The notes below the pieces were generated by a model. It was not told the DNA's origin. It saw only the letters and a list, made by a program, of their open reading frames with translations, and ran no database searches. A stretch of DNA of 64,000 bases, taken from an uncultured Pelagibacteraceae bacterium (GTDB taxonomy: Bacteria > Pseudomonadota > Alphaproteobacteria > Pelagibacterales > Pelagibacteraceae). Where the stretch lies: positions 1 to 64,000 of the forward strand of contig CACLVA010000005.1 of assembly GCA_902610315.1 (NCBI GenBank), written 5' to 3'. How positions within the stretch are numbered: the stretch's first letter is position 1; each line of letters begins with the position of its first letter. A program made the translations under genes and the position numbers. Positions 42,163 through 57,035 of this stretch are shown here, piece by piece.

Positions 42163-43110
42163 CTATATCAACTTATCCTTAAGATCAAAAGCCAACATAA
42201 GCTCATTCCACTCCCTTTTTGAAAGGCCTGATTGTTCTGGGTCTACTTTTTCGCCACTTATTAGTTTTTGAATAATTATTTTACCTTTAGAAGATACCTC
42301 TGTGCCACCTACCCTATAATCCATAAAGGCTTCATAAGTTGTTGGCACCCATCTTTTTAAAGTATCCAACATTACATCTGCATAAGCTCTAATTTCATAT
42401 TGTGCGTGGTGATCAGCTCTTAGTCTTAAAAAATTCATTAAATTTAAAAGATCTGTTTTCCAATACCACTGGGTGTAAGTGTTCAACGTTAAATTCATTC
42501 TAGCAAGTTCTCTTGCAAGACCGGTTTCTTTTTCATCAACGACTGAACCATCGTATCTTTCATTTAACATCGTTTCGTAATTTTCATATGTTCGCTCAGC
42601 ATCATTTTTTAAAAGGTTTAAAACTTTTTTAGCTTGTTCTCCTTGAAGAACATCTCCTCTACCTTGTCTGTTACTTTTTGATTGTGCAGCTAAGTGTTCA
42701 TTCTTTGGTAAATAAAATTCTTTGTCTAAAATTGAATAACGTGCTGAGTATTCATTAACATTTGCAGTTCTATGTCTTATCCATTGTCTTGCTATAAAAA
42801 TTGGAAGCTTCACATGGTATTTAATTTCACACATCTCAAATGGTGTACTGTGCCAATGACGCATTAAATATTTTATTAGTCCACTATCTGTAGAAACTTT
42901 TTTTGTACCCTTTCCGTATGAAACTCTAGCTGCCTGAACAATTGAAGTATCATCACCCATGTAATCAATAACTCTGACAAACCCATGATCTAAAACAGAA
43001 ATTGCATCGTAAAGTATTTTTTCTAGCTCAGGAGAGACTACTCTTTTAGTTTTATTTTCTTGAGATTGTAAATCCTTTATTTCCTGCTCTTGTTCCTTTG
43101 TAAGTTTCAT
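42163..43110 (-). CDS. thyX: FAD-dependent thymidylate synthase
   Basis: ThyX motif [27 protein letters not shown]. Confidence 0.95.
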   Translation of the reverse strand: MKLTKEQEQEIKDLQSQENKTKRVVSPELEKILYDAISVLDHGFVRVIDYMGDDTSIVQAARVSYGKGTKKVSTDSGLIKYLMRHWHSTPFEMCEIKYHVKLPIFIARQWIRHRTANVNEYSARYSILDKEFYLPKNEHLAAQSKSNRQGRGDVLQGEQAKKVLNLLKNDAERTYENYETMLNERYDGSVVDEKETGLARELARMNLTLNTYTQWYWKTDLLNLMNFLRLRADHHAQYEIRAYADVMLDTLKRWVPTTYEAFMDYRVGGTEVSSKGKIIIQKLISGEKVDPEQSGLSKREWNELMLAFDLKDKLI

Positions 43111-43159
43111 GAATTATTTATTGAATCTAATATAATTGCTTTTATATTATTAGTGTTGG

Positions 43160-43420
43160 TTTTCCAACTACGACGATAAACGAATTTCGTAATAAACATT
43201 GCGGACGTGGGGGCAGTACCCACCACCTCCACCAAAAATTTACAACTTATGGGGGTGAACCAGGATCGACGGATGTCTAAAAGTCTTTCTTTCGTTCGGA
43301 ATTGTTCCACCGTAACGGGCTATTTATAATTGCAAATAATAAATTTGCACTTGCGGCTTAATTAATTTTTTAATTAAGTTACGGGGTTTGGGGCACCTGG
43401 CAACAGAACGCCCCTTTTTT
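43160..43420 (+). ncRNA. ssrA: tmRNA, two-piece circularly permuted (acceptor piece ends 43234, coding piece from 43251; outer ends approximate)
   Basis: T-arm GTGGG-GGCAGTA-CCCAC, acceptor 3' strand CACCTCC-ACCA (43224-43234); 16-nt spacer; GGGGGTGAACCAGGATCGACGG at 43251; GGGGGTG pairs with CACCTCC with G3-U70; tag ORF GCAAATAATAAATTTGCACTTGCGGCTTAA (43332-43361) = ANNKFALAA*. Confidence 0.9.
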
Positions 43421-43423
43421 TTT
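43390..43423 (+). terminator. Probable tmRNA terminator
   Basis: GGGGC...GCCCC followed by T9. Confidence 0.6.
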
Positions 43424-43449
43424 ATCAAAAAATTTTATAAATTAGAACA

Positions 43450-43746
43450 ATGTTATTAGGTTTCATCACTTTATTTATAATATATCTTTTACATAAATAT
43501 ATAACTGCTTGGATCAGATATTTTAACGAAACAGATGAAAGATTTGGAAACTCTGTTTGGCGGTGGTCTTATGACTATCAGGTTAAAGGAGTTAGAGATA
43601 TTTCTGATTTAGATGACAAAGAATTTGTTAGAAAAAGAAGGATTAGAAATAGAACAGTCTCATTTATGTATTGGAACTTTTTTATAGGATTTACTGTTTC
43701 CATGTATTTAATAAGCGACGTTCTAATGTTTATTTTAAACAATTGA
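43450..43746 (+). CDS. Hypothetical membrane protein
   Basis: ORF with N- and C-terminal TM segments; fills gap between ssrA and the next gene. Confidence 0.55.
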   Translation: MLLGFITLFIIYLLHKYITAWIRYFNETDERFGNSVWRWSYDYQVKGVRDISDLDDKEFVRKRRIRNRTVSFMYWNFFIGFTVSMYLISDVLMFILNN

Positions 43747-43748
43747 GA

Positions 43749-44120
43749 TTAAGTCAAAAATTTATTTAAATTTGGTTTAAAATAATTTGGGCCTTTCATA
43801 ACCTTGCCATGTTCATTATAGATTGGTTTTCCATCATTTCCCAATTTGCTCATATTTGATTTTTGGACTTCTTCAAAACAGTCATCAAGATTAATACCAA
43901 ATGCATGTCCAGCACCATAAGTCACGTACAAAATATCCGTTAATGCATCAGCCACCTCTTTTAGGTCTTTTTTGGACATAGCATCCTTAAACTCATTAAG
44001 TTCCTCTTCAATTAAGTTAATTCTTAAATCATTAATTTTATTACTACTGAAACCTGATTTTTTTTTAACTTCTTGCCCAAATGTTGTCATAAACAATCCA
44101 ACTTTTTCAAAATTTGTCAT
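43749..44120 (-). CDS. MazG-like/PRA-PH superfamily nucleotide pyrophosphohydrolase
   Basis: LIEEELNEFKDAMSKKDLKEVADALTDILYVTYGAGHAFG (EExxE...ExxD pattern). Confidence 0.82.
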   Translation of the reverse strand: MTNFEKVGLFMTTFGQEVKKKSGFSSNKINDLRINLIEEELNEFKDAMSKKDLKEVADALTDILYVTYGAGHAFGINLDDCFEEVQKSNMSKLGNDGKPIYNEHGKVMKGPNYFKPNLNKFLT

Positions 44121-44177
44121 TTCGCTCCTATATGATTCTTTTTGTTTTTAATGTATAAGATAAATGCAATTATCCAA

Positions 44178-45566
44178 ATGAAATTTAGAAAAGAGTTTGA
44201 CAGTATTGGAAAAATTAATGTCCCAAACGATAAATATTGGGGGGCGTCAACAGAAAGATCTAAAAAGTTTTTTGATATTGGTGAATTATATGTTCAAGAA
44301 ATATTAATAAAATCAATTGCAATTATAAAAAAAGCTGCAGCAACAGTTCATAAGAAGAATAATCAGATTGATGTAAAAATTGCTAATGCGATTATCAAAG
44401 CCTCAAATGAAATTATTTCTGGAAAACTCAAAAATAATTTCCCGCTGAAAGTTTGGCAAACAGGCTCCGGTACTCAAACTAATATGAATGTAAATGAGGT
44501 AATATCAAATAGGGCTATTAAATTTCTAGGTGGTAAAATGGGTTCTAAAAAGCCTGTTCATCCTAATGACCATGTAAATAAATCTCAATCAACAAACGAT
44601 GTATTTCCAACAGCAATGCATATTGCAATAGCGTTAGAGACAAAAAGTAAACTTTTACCAAGTTTAGATCTTTTAAACAAAGAACTTAAGAAAAAAGTAA
44701 AAAAATTTAAAAAAATTATAAAAGTTGGAAGAACACATTTACAAGATGCAACTCCTTTAACACTTGGCCAAGAGTTTTCTGGTTATCAATCGCAACTTCA
44801 AGATTGTATTAGTAGAATTAAACAGTCTATTAATGAGATATATTTTTTGGCTCAGGGTGGTACTGCTGTAGGTACAGGGATAAACACAAAAAAAAACTTT
44901 GATAAGAAAATTTGTAAAGAAATTAGTAAGTTAACAAAAATAAAATTCAGACCATCTAAAAATAAATTTGCTGCTCTTGCTGCCCACGATGCTATAGTGC
45001 AATTTTCGGGTACACTTAATACTACAGCAGTTTGTTTATTAAAAATTGCAAATGACATAAGATTTTTAGGGTCAGGACCAAGAGCAGGATATGGAGAATT
45101 AATACTTCCGGCTAATGAACCTGGTTCCTCTATAATGCCAGGAAAAGTAAATCCGACCCAGTCTGAAGCGGTTACAATGGTTTGCGTAAAGGTAATTGGG
45201 AATCATACTGGCATAACAATTGCGGGTTCTCAAGGGCAATTTGAACTTAATGTATTTAAACCATTAATTGCTCATAATATTCTACAATCTATAGATCTTA
45301 TTTCCGACAGTTCAAAAAATTTTGCTAAATACTGCGTAAAAGGTATTAGAGCAAACTACGACAAAATTAAAAAAGATTTGGATAACTCTTTAATGTTGGT
45401 TACTGCATTAGCTCCTAAAGTTGGTTACGATAAAGCTGCAAGTATTGCAAAAAAAGCATTAAAAAATAATACGTCACTCAAACATGAGATTATAAAAAGT
45501 GGATTAATGGATGAAAAACAATATCATAAGATCGTAAACCCAGTAAAAATGATTCAACCAGAATAG
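44178..45566 (+). CDS. fumC: Fumarate hydratase class II
   Basis: VPNDKYWGASTERS, GSGTQTNMNVNEVISNRA, GSSIMPGKVNPTQ; start re-set to MKFRKEFDSIG. Confidence 0.95.
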   Translation: MKFRKEFDSIGKINVPNDKYWGASTERSKKFFDIGELYVQEILIKSIAIIKKAAATVHKKNNQIDVKIANAIIKASNEIISGKLKNNFPLKVWQTGSGTQTNMNVNEVISNRAIKFLGGKMGSKKPVHPNDHVNKSQSTNDVFPTAMHIAIALETKSKLLPSLDLLNKELKKKVKKFKKIIKVGRTHLQDATPLTLGQEFSGYQSQLQDCISRIKQSINEIYFLAQGGTAVGTGINTKKNFDKKICKEISKLTKIKFRPSKNKFAALAAHDAIVQFSGTLNTTAVCLLKIANDIRFLGSGPRAGYGELILPANEPGSSIMPGKVNPTQSEAVTMVCVKVIGNHTGITIAGSQGQFELNVFKPLIAHNILQSIDLISDSSKNFAKYCVKGIRANYDKIKKDLDNSLMLVTALAPKVGYDKAASIAKKALKNNTSLKHEIIKSGLMDEKQYHKIVNPVKMIQPE

Positions 45567-47122
45567 GAAGAAATTATCTTATTTGTAAACATTTTAAATT
45601 CTATCCAATTAGATATTTTAATACCACCGCTATTAAATTCATATATTAAATCGTCAATCTCCTTAAGTTCTTTATCTTTAAGATTATCATTTATAATATT
45701 TAATATTTTGAAATCAGACTTAGTTAAATTTATAATTATTTCGAATTTTAATTTATTTAACTTATTTCTATTTTTTTTTGGCACAACAAATTTGTTGAAT
45801 AATTTATTTAGATCATTAATTATAAATTCTAAGTCTCCTTTAAAAATAAGATTATTTTTTTCCTCATATAAGATTGCTTTTTTAAAAATTAAATTAGCAA
45901 TTTTTTCATTTAAAAAAACTGAGTTACTAAAATCTATAGTTTCCCCTATAAAATTTGCATTAATATTTAAACTATCAAATAAGGGATTTTTTTCAAGATT
46001 TTTTACATCCAAGTTTATCGTACCATTGAAATTTTCATTTAATATAAATTCGTTAGACAAAACCTCTTTTAAAAATAAATTGTTAGTAATTAATTTTTTT
46101 ATTTTTAAACTATCTAAGGAAGAACTTATATCAAAGTTAAACGGATCTAAGAATATTTTACCTAAAAAAGTAATTTTATTATTTCCAATAAAAGAATTAT
46201 CAGATTTAAATTCAACTTTATTGTTATCTAAATCGTAATTAATCAGATACCTAGATCTATTCAAATAAATTTGTAATTTATTTTTTCTCTTTTCATTTAT
46301 TAATTTTGTGGAATTCAAAATATTTAATTTTATTTTTTTGAATTTTAGATTTGTATTTTGTTCTAGTTTTTTTTGATCTTGTTTCCATACTAAATTAAAT
46401 GGAATATTAAATATTTCTCCATTTGACATCAATACGTCTTGCGATGTCCTATCATTATAATTCATATTTATTTTTCTTAGATTTAAAAACGAAATAGTAC
46501 TTTTATCTTGATCCTGAAAAAATAAATTTGCTCTTTTTATAACTAATGGTTTGTTATTAAATCCTTTTTTTAGATAATCTTTTATAAATTCTATATCAAA
46601 TTTAGTAATAAAAAAGTTTGTTTCAAATAGCTCTACTGAGTTAATCTCTAATTTTTGTTTTTTTAGAAAATTTTTTTGATTTAAATATACTTTAACTTTC
46701 TTAACTTGTGCAATTTCTTTTTGGTATTCACCTTGTTTATTAAATATAATTACGTCATTGATTTGAAAATGTGGTTTAGGTAATATTGAATAACTTATTT
46801 CTGGTGTTAAAGAAAATTCTAGACCGTATTGCTCTTTTAATATTTTTGTAAAATAGTTTTGATCTGATTTATTATGCAATATGCCAGGAAAAGACAAATA
46901 AATTAGATAGTAGAAAAATATGATACTTAAAAAAAAGAGTGAATAATTGATTTTGAAATTTTTAGTATAAAATTTGTAATATTTTTCTAATATATGTTTT
47001 TTAATATTTTCTAATTTTATAAGCTTTTTAGTATTTTCTAAAAAATTATTAGTTATTTTAAGTATTTTAATTTTTTTGAATAAGTTTAACAAAAAATTTA
47101 ATTTAAATTTAAAATTTTTCAT
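45554..47122 (-). CDS. AsmA-like protein
   Basis: Single TM then YGLEFSLTPEISYSILPKPHFQINDVII (AsmA N-terminal pattern); long beta-rich body. Confidence 0.65.
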   Translation of the reverse strand: MKNFKFKLNFLLNLFKKIKILKITNNFLENTKKLIKLENIKKHILEKYYKFYTKNFKINYSLFFLSIIFFYYLIYLSFPGILHNKSDQNYFTKILKEQYGLEFSLTPEISYSILPKPHFQINDVIIFNKQGEYQKEIAQVKKVKVYLNQKNFLKKQKLEINSVELFETNFFITKFDIEFIKDYLKKGFNNKPLVIKRANLFFQDQDKSTISFLNLRKINMNYNDRTSQDVLMSNGEIFNIPFNLVWKQDQKKLEQNTNLKFKKIKLNILNSTKLINEKRKNKLQIYLNRSRYLINYDLDNNKVEFKSDNSFIGNNKITFLGKIFLDPFNFDISSSLDSLKIKKLITNNLFLKEVLSNEFILNENFNGTINLDVKNLEKNPLFDSLNINANFIGETIDFSNSVFLNEKIANLIFKKAILYEEKNNLIFKGDLEFIINDLNKLFNKFVVPKKNRNKLNKLKFEIIINLTKSDFKILNIINDNLKDKELKEIDDLIYEFNSGGIKISNWIEFKMFTNKIISSYSG

Positions 47123-47164
47123 AATGTGCTAAATGATTTATATTAGGTTAACTTATTAATTAAA

Positions 47165-49194
47165 ATGACAAATCTTAAATATTTAGATAATTTAAATCAA
47201 TCGCAGAAGGAAGCGGTTTCATGTATTTCAGGTCCTCTTTTAATAGTTGCTGGCGCAGGCTCGGGTAAAACAAAAGTACTAACCTCAAGAATTGCCCACA
47301 TTTTAAAACTTAACAAAGCATTTCCTAACCAAATACTGTCAGTGACTTTTACTAATAAAGCTGCACGTGAAATGAACAACAGAGTAAGCAAAATCCTTGG
47401 TAATAATGAGATTGGATTACCTTGGCTTGGAACCTTTCATTCTATATGCGCTAAGATTTTAAGAAGACATGCCAAAGGTGTCAATTTGAACCAAAATTTT
47501 ACAATTATTGATCAAGATGATCAATTAAGATTAATAAAATCAATATGTAATGCAGAAAATATAGATATAAAAAAAATTTCTCCAAATTTCATAATATCTT
47601 TAATCAATAAATGGAAAAATTTAGGATGGTATCCTGATGATGTAGTTTTAAAGAATAATGAAAACATCGAAAAAAATTTATTAAAAATTTATAAAATTTA
47701 TCAGTATAAACTTATAGATTTAAACGCATGTGATTTTGGTGATTTAATTTTACACTGCGTATCATTATTTGAAAAAAACCAAGATATTAATGAAATGTAT
47801 TCTAAAACTTTTAAGTATATTTTAGTTGATGAATATCAAGATACAAATTTTATACAAAGTAAATGGTTAAAACTTCTTACCAAAACTCATGACAACATTT
47901 GTTGTGTTGGTGATGACGATCAATCAATTTATAGTTGGAGAGGTGCTGAAATCAAAAACTTTTTAGAATTTGATAAGATATATAAAAATACAAAAATCAT
48001 TAAACTTGAGGAAAATTATAGATCATCTCAAAATATTCTTAATGTTGCATCAGAGCTTATATCAAATAATGAAAAAAGATTAGGAAAAAAACTAAATTCA
48101 AATCAGAGCGAAGGAGAGTTAGTAAATCTTAATTGTTTTAAAAATGGAAAAGAAGAGGCAATAAATATTTCAAAAATACTGGAAAATCAAATCTCAAAAA
48201 AATATAATTTAAACAACGTTGCTATTTTAGTTAGGGCAATTTTCCAAACAAGAGAGTTTGAAGAAAGATTTCTTAAAATTGGTCTACCATATAGAATATT
48301 GGGAGGTGTAAAGTTTTATGAACGTGCTGAAATTAAAGATTGCATAGCCTATCTCAGAATTGTTTATCAAAATAAAGACGACTTAGCTTTTGAGAGAATT
48401 GTTAACGTGCCAAAAAGATCAATTGGTAACACATCTTTTAAAATGATAAGTGCATACGCAAAAAATAATGGTTTATCCCTTGAAAAATCATCAAAAAGTC
48501 TGATTGAATTAAATAAAATTAAACCAAAAACAAAAATAGGTTTATTTAATTTTTTAAAATTATTAGAAAAATGGAGAAATGATTATTTCGATAAAAAAAT
48601 TGATCACGTGAAGTTGCTTCAAATAATTTTAGATGAGTCAGGTTATTCATTATTATTAAAAAATAAAAAAGATTTAGAGAATGAAAATAGACTTGAAAAT
48701 ATAAAAGAACTTTTAAATGCAATGAAAGAATTTGATAATCTTGAAAGTTTTTTGGAACATGTCTCGCTTGCAACATCCATAGATAATGACTGGGATGGTG
48801 AAAAAGTAAATTTGATGACTATGCATTCATCAAAGGGACTTGAATTTGACGCTGTTTTTCTTCCAGGTTGGGAAGAGGGATTGTTTCCACATCAAAAATC
48901 AATTGATGAAAAGGGGCAAAAAGGTCTTGAGGAGGAAAGAAGACTTGCATATGTTGGAATAACTAGAGCTAAACATGAAGTTTATATATCCTTTTCACTT
49001 AACAGATTTTATCAAGGAGATTGGATAGACAGTATTTCCTCTAGATTTGTAGATGAATTGCCTGAGAAGTATATTAAAAAAATCAATAATTATGATAAGA
49101 CAGAAGATGAAATTTTCGAGTTTAATCAAGACCTAGAAAATGAGCAAGATATTTATAGAAGTCCCGGCTGGTTGAGATATCAAAAACGACTAAA

Positions 49195-49198
<4 letters not shown>
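47165..49198 (+). CDS. uvrD: UvrD/PcrA-type DNA helicase
   Basis: LNQSQKEAV, AGAGSGKTKVLTSRI, VDEYQDTNFIQ, GDDDQSIYSWRGA, LMTMHSSKGLEFDAVFLPGWEEGLFPH. Confidence 0.95.
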
Positions 49199-53725
<4,527 letters not shown>

Positions 53726-53766
53726 TTATTTAGATTATTAACAGATTAATTAAAAAGCTTAAGTAT

Positions 53767-54687
53767 TTATGCTGAAGATTTTAGAGGATTCTTGATCAAA
53801 AATGAATGTGGTATGTTTTTTTCTTTTAATTCAATTATTGAAAAATTATCATTATTGCTAAATAATTCTCTTAAACCTTGATTTGTTACATTGTGTCCAC
53901 CTTGACTTGATGTAATTTTACCAACCATTCTGTAGCCAGATAAATATATATCACCAAGACAATCTAAAATTTTATGATTTACAAATTCATTTGGATTTCT
54001 TAATTTTTCATTATTTAGTATTTCGTTACCTTTTAATACTATAGCATTATCCAAGCTTCCTCCCTGAGCTAATCCCATTTTTTTTAATTTTTCAACGTCC
54101 TCGAATAAACAAAATGTTCTAGAATTATAAATGTCTTTTAATTCATCAATATAAATATTTTTAATATTTCTTTGATTTAAAATAGAATTTTGTTTGTATT
54201 TTATTTCAAAGTCAATTTCTAAACTAATTTTATTTGGTTCAAACGTAATGAATTTTTCACCATCATTATAAGAAATTTTTCTGTTAATTTTAATAATTCT
54301 GATTGGTTGATCGCTAATGGTGAAACCTGTGTTTTCTATTTCCTCAACAAAATTCTTTGCAGAACCATCCATAATCGGTAGTTCTTCTGAATTTAGCTCA
54401 ACTAGTAGATTATCTACACCTAACCCGCAAAGCGCTGCCATTAAGTGCTCAACAGTAGATACGGTAACACCATTTTCGTTTGTTAATTTTGTACAATAAG
54501 AAGCGTTTGAAACATTAAAAACGCTAGAATAAATCATATTGTAATTTTTTAAATCTGATCTTTTAAATATTATCCCAGTGTTTGGCTGGGCTGGAAATAA
54601 AGTCATTAAAACTTTTTTTCCTGAGTGAAGACCTATACCTTCAAATTTAATATTTTTTTTAATCGTTTTTTGATTTAAAACTGACAT
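53767..54687 (-). CDS. lpxC: UDP-3-O-acyl-N-acetylglucosamine deacetylase
   Basis: QKTIKKNIKFEGIGLHSGKKV, TVEHLMAALCGLGVDNLLVELNSEELPIMDGSA. Confidence 0.96.
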   Translation of the reverse strand: MSVLNQKTIKKNIKFEGIGLHSGKKVLMTLFPAQPNTGIIFKRSDLKNYNMIYSSVFNVSNASYCTKLTNENGVTVSTVEHLMAALCGLGVDNLLVELNSEELPIMDGSAKNFVEEIENTGFTISDQPIRIIKINRKISYNDGEKFITFEPNKISLEIDFEIKYKQNSILNQRNIKNIYIDELKDIYNSRTFCLFEDVEKLKKMGLAQGGSLDNAIVLKGNEILNNEKLRNPNEFVNHKILDCLGDIYLSGYRMVGKITSSQGGHNVTNQGLRELFSNNDNFSIIELKEKNIPHSFLIKNPLKSSA

Positions 54688-54750
54688 TAAAGTCTTATAA
54701 ATATTTACGGATAGTATGGAAAAACAAGTAATGTTACAAAAGAATACAAA

Positions 54751-55464
54751 TTAATTATCAAAAAAGTTGAATATTTTATCAAATAAACCTTGTTTTTCTG
54801 AAGTATTTTCAGTGAGGATAACCTCAGATTGATTTGCACCATTCAATATTTTATATGCAGAAAAACACAATGTATCATCTTTTATATTATCTAAAAATTT
54901 TTTAGCATAATCATATGACACTATTTTTATTATATCAATCTTACATTCATTAAACAAATTTTTCACTTTATGAATAAGACTTTTGTTTAAACAAACAAAT
55001 TCTAACTCTAGTATAATCTTTTTAAATTTTTTACAATCAGGAAAAGAATTATATACTTTGTTGTCAACGATATATTTTTTAATTATGACATGCAGTATTG
55101 TCAAATTTTTTTCAAAATTATTAAATCGCTGCATTGCACCTCTTATAAGTTTGGTTATAACTTCTTTATCTAATTCTCTTTCATCAAAAATATCTTTGAC
55201 ACTAAACACTATACTTTGGTAAGATTCAGATTGAATTGATATATTTCCGCTACATATAAAAAGATCTAATTTTTTTTCTAATTTTCTTATATTCTTTTTA
55301 AGAAGATTTAATATTATTTTAAAATTTAAATTATTATTTAAATTATCGGGTATGTCAAAATTCACACTATTTTTAAATTCATTTTTCCCATTATCGATAA
55401 AGCATACATAAATTTTTTTTTCTGAAATGCCGAAATAGAAATTTGAATTCTTAGAATTACTCAT
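54751..55464 (-). CDS. Severely reduced FtsA-like protein (lacks ATP-binding core)
   Basis: Syntenic position after ftsQ; LFICSGNISIQSESYQSI...ILHVIIKKYIVDNKVY...IDIIKIVSYDYAKKFL resembles the FtsA 1A/1C region; C-terminal GLFDKIFNFFDN resembles the FtsA membrane-targeting helix. Confidence 0.6.
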   Translation of the reverse strand: MSNSKNSNFYFGISEKKIYVCFIDNGKNEFKNSVNFDIPDNLNNNLNFKIILNLLKKNIRKLEKKLDLFICSGNISIQSESYQSIVFSVKDIFDERELDKEVITKLIRGAMQRFNNFEKNLTILHVIIKKYIVDNKVYNSFPDCKKFKKIILELEFVCLNKSLIHKVKNLFNECKIDIIKIVSYDYAKKFLDNIKDDTLCFSAYKILNGANQSEVILTENTSEKQGLFDKIFNFFDN

Positions 55465-56131
55465 ATTTTATAATTTTATTATCTAGTCTTAAATCTATAA
55501 CTTTGGAGTTAATAAATTTCTTATCATTTAATAAATTGCTACTATAATTAATTATGTCTTGTGTATATTTAATAGGGAATTTTATTGATATATTGTTTTC
55601 TAAATTGACATTGAATCTACCACTTTTAAAAAAAACAATTTCATCGATTCTATTATAATCTAGCTTAGATAATTTTAATGTATTTATTACTTTAAGAATA
55701 TCGCTGAAATTTTTAGAACCAGAAACTTTAGGTAATTTTCTTTCTATTTTTTCGATATTTAATGTTTTTCCATTATCTCCTAAAATAATTTTACGATCTT
55801 CTAATAATATTATACATATCGGTTTAGCTGGAATAAAATTAATTATTAAAGTGTTAGGATAAATTTTTTTTATTATCAAATCTTTAGTATCATTTCTATT
55901 ATAAAAATCTTTAAAATAATTTTTTTCGATAAAAAAAATATTCTTATTAAGAATATTTTTTATTTCTTTTTTAATTAGGATATTCTTATTCTCTGAAAAT
56001 CCATTAACCTCAACTTTATCAATATAAAATATTTTTTTATCATACAAATTATAATTATTAATTGATGTTAAAAATAATATTATTAAGCAATATGTAAAAA
56101 ATCTAAAATTTTTATCTATTTTTAGATGCAT
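55457..56131 (-). CDS. ftsQ: Cell division protein FtsQ
   Basis: Single N-terminal TM, POTRA-like IDKVEVNGFSENKNILIKKEI, LGDNGKTL; located downstream of ddl. Confidence 0.8.
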   Translation of the reverse strand: MHLKIDKNFRFFTYCLIILFLTSINNYNLYDKKIFYIDKVEVNGFSENKNILIKKEIKNILNKNIFFIEKNYFKDFYNRNDTKDLIIKKIYPNTLIINFIPAKPICIILLEDRKIILGDNGKTLNIEKIERKLPKVSGSKNFSDILKVINTLKLSKLDYNRIDEIVFFKSGRFNVNLENNISIKFPIKYTQDIINYSSNLLNDKKFINSKVIDLRLDNKIIKYE

Positions 56132-57035
56132 CTTTTATCATCCAAATAATTAACGACTTAAAGTCTACACCATAATAAGAGGCTATTTCTGGGACCAATG
56201 ATAAGTTGGTCATTCCTGGCTGGGTATTAAGCTCCAATAAATAAAACTTGTTTTTGTAAAACTTAAAATCTGACCTAGTAATACCTCTACATTTTAGAAG
56301 ATTATGTGCTTTGAAAGCAATTTGATTAACTTTATTAAAATTTTTTTTACTTAAATTAATTGGAATTATATGTTTGGTCTTTGCATTAGAATTATATTTC
56401 GCTTTGTAATCATAAAATTTTCTTTTTGGTCGAAGTTCAATGGCTCCTAATTTTTTACTTCCCATAATTGCTACTTGAATTTCCCTCCCAGGAATAAATT
56501 TTTCGATGAGTATTTCTCTATAATTCTTCATTTTTTTTAAGTTGTTTGTTAATGTTGCTTTATTGTTACAAATATACACATCCAGGCTAGATCCCTCATT
56601 AAGTGGTTTTATAACTACGGGATAATCTAAATAATTTTTGATTTTTCTGTAATTAATATTCTCATTGTTATTTTTTAATTTGATATAATTAGGCGTTAAT
56701 ATCTTATTTTTAATAAAAATCTTTTTGGATATTTCTTTGTCCATTGCAGACATTGACGAAATTACACCTGAATGTGTATATCTTATGCCTAAAATATCTA
56801 AAACCGATTGAATGTAGCCATCTTCACCAAATCTACCATGCAGAGCATTAAAAACTACATCTGGTTTAAAATTTTCTATTGTTGAAAATAAATCATGACA
56901 AGGATCACAAAATTTTATTTTATAAATTTTATTAATTGCTTTTATAATAGCTTTTGATGATCTAAGACTTATAGATCTTTCTTTAGAGTACCCACCTCCT
57001 AAAATTAAAACTTTTTTTTTCATTTTAATTAACAA
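56112..57035 (-). CDS. ddl: D-alanine--D-alanine ligase
   Basis: VLILGGGYSKERSISLRSS, HGRFGEDGYIQSVLDILGIRYTHSGV, LELNTQPGMTNLSLVPEIA. Confidence 0.95.
   Translation of the reverse strand: MLIKMKKKVLILGGGYSKERSISLRSSKAIIKAINKIYKIKFCDPCHDLFSTIENFKPDVVFNALHGRFGEDGYIQSVLDILGIRYTHSGVISSMSAMDKEISKKIFIKNKILTPNYIKLKNNNENINYRKIKNYLDYPVVIKPLNEGSSLDVYICNNKATLTNNLKKMKNYREILIEKFIPGREIQVAIMGSKKLGAIELRPKRKFYDYKAKYNSNAKTKHIIPINLSKKNFNKVNQIAFKAHNLLKCRGITRSDFKFYKNKFYLLELNTQPGMTNLSLVPEIASYYGVDFKSLIIWMIKDASKNR

Noticed and set aside
42138-42167. 8-bp inverted repeat TATAGTTT/AAACTATA next to the autotransporter start
   Set aside because: AT-only-rich arms with an A/T-rich loop; plausible by chance in this composition and overlaps the thyX stop.
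43107-43310. 67-aa minus-strand ORF
   Set aside because: Overlaps the tmRNA on the opposite strand and has no recognisable protein features; spurious.
45708-46238. 176-aa plus-strand ORF
   Set aside because: Antisense to the AsmA-like gene; Phe/Leu/Lys-biased translation typical of an AT-rich shadow frame.
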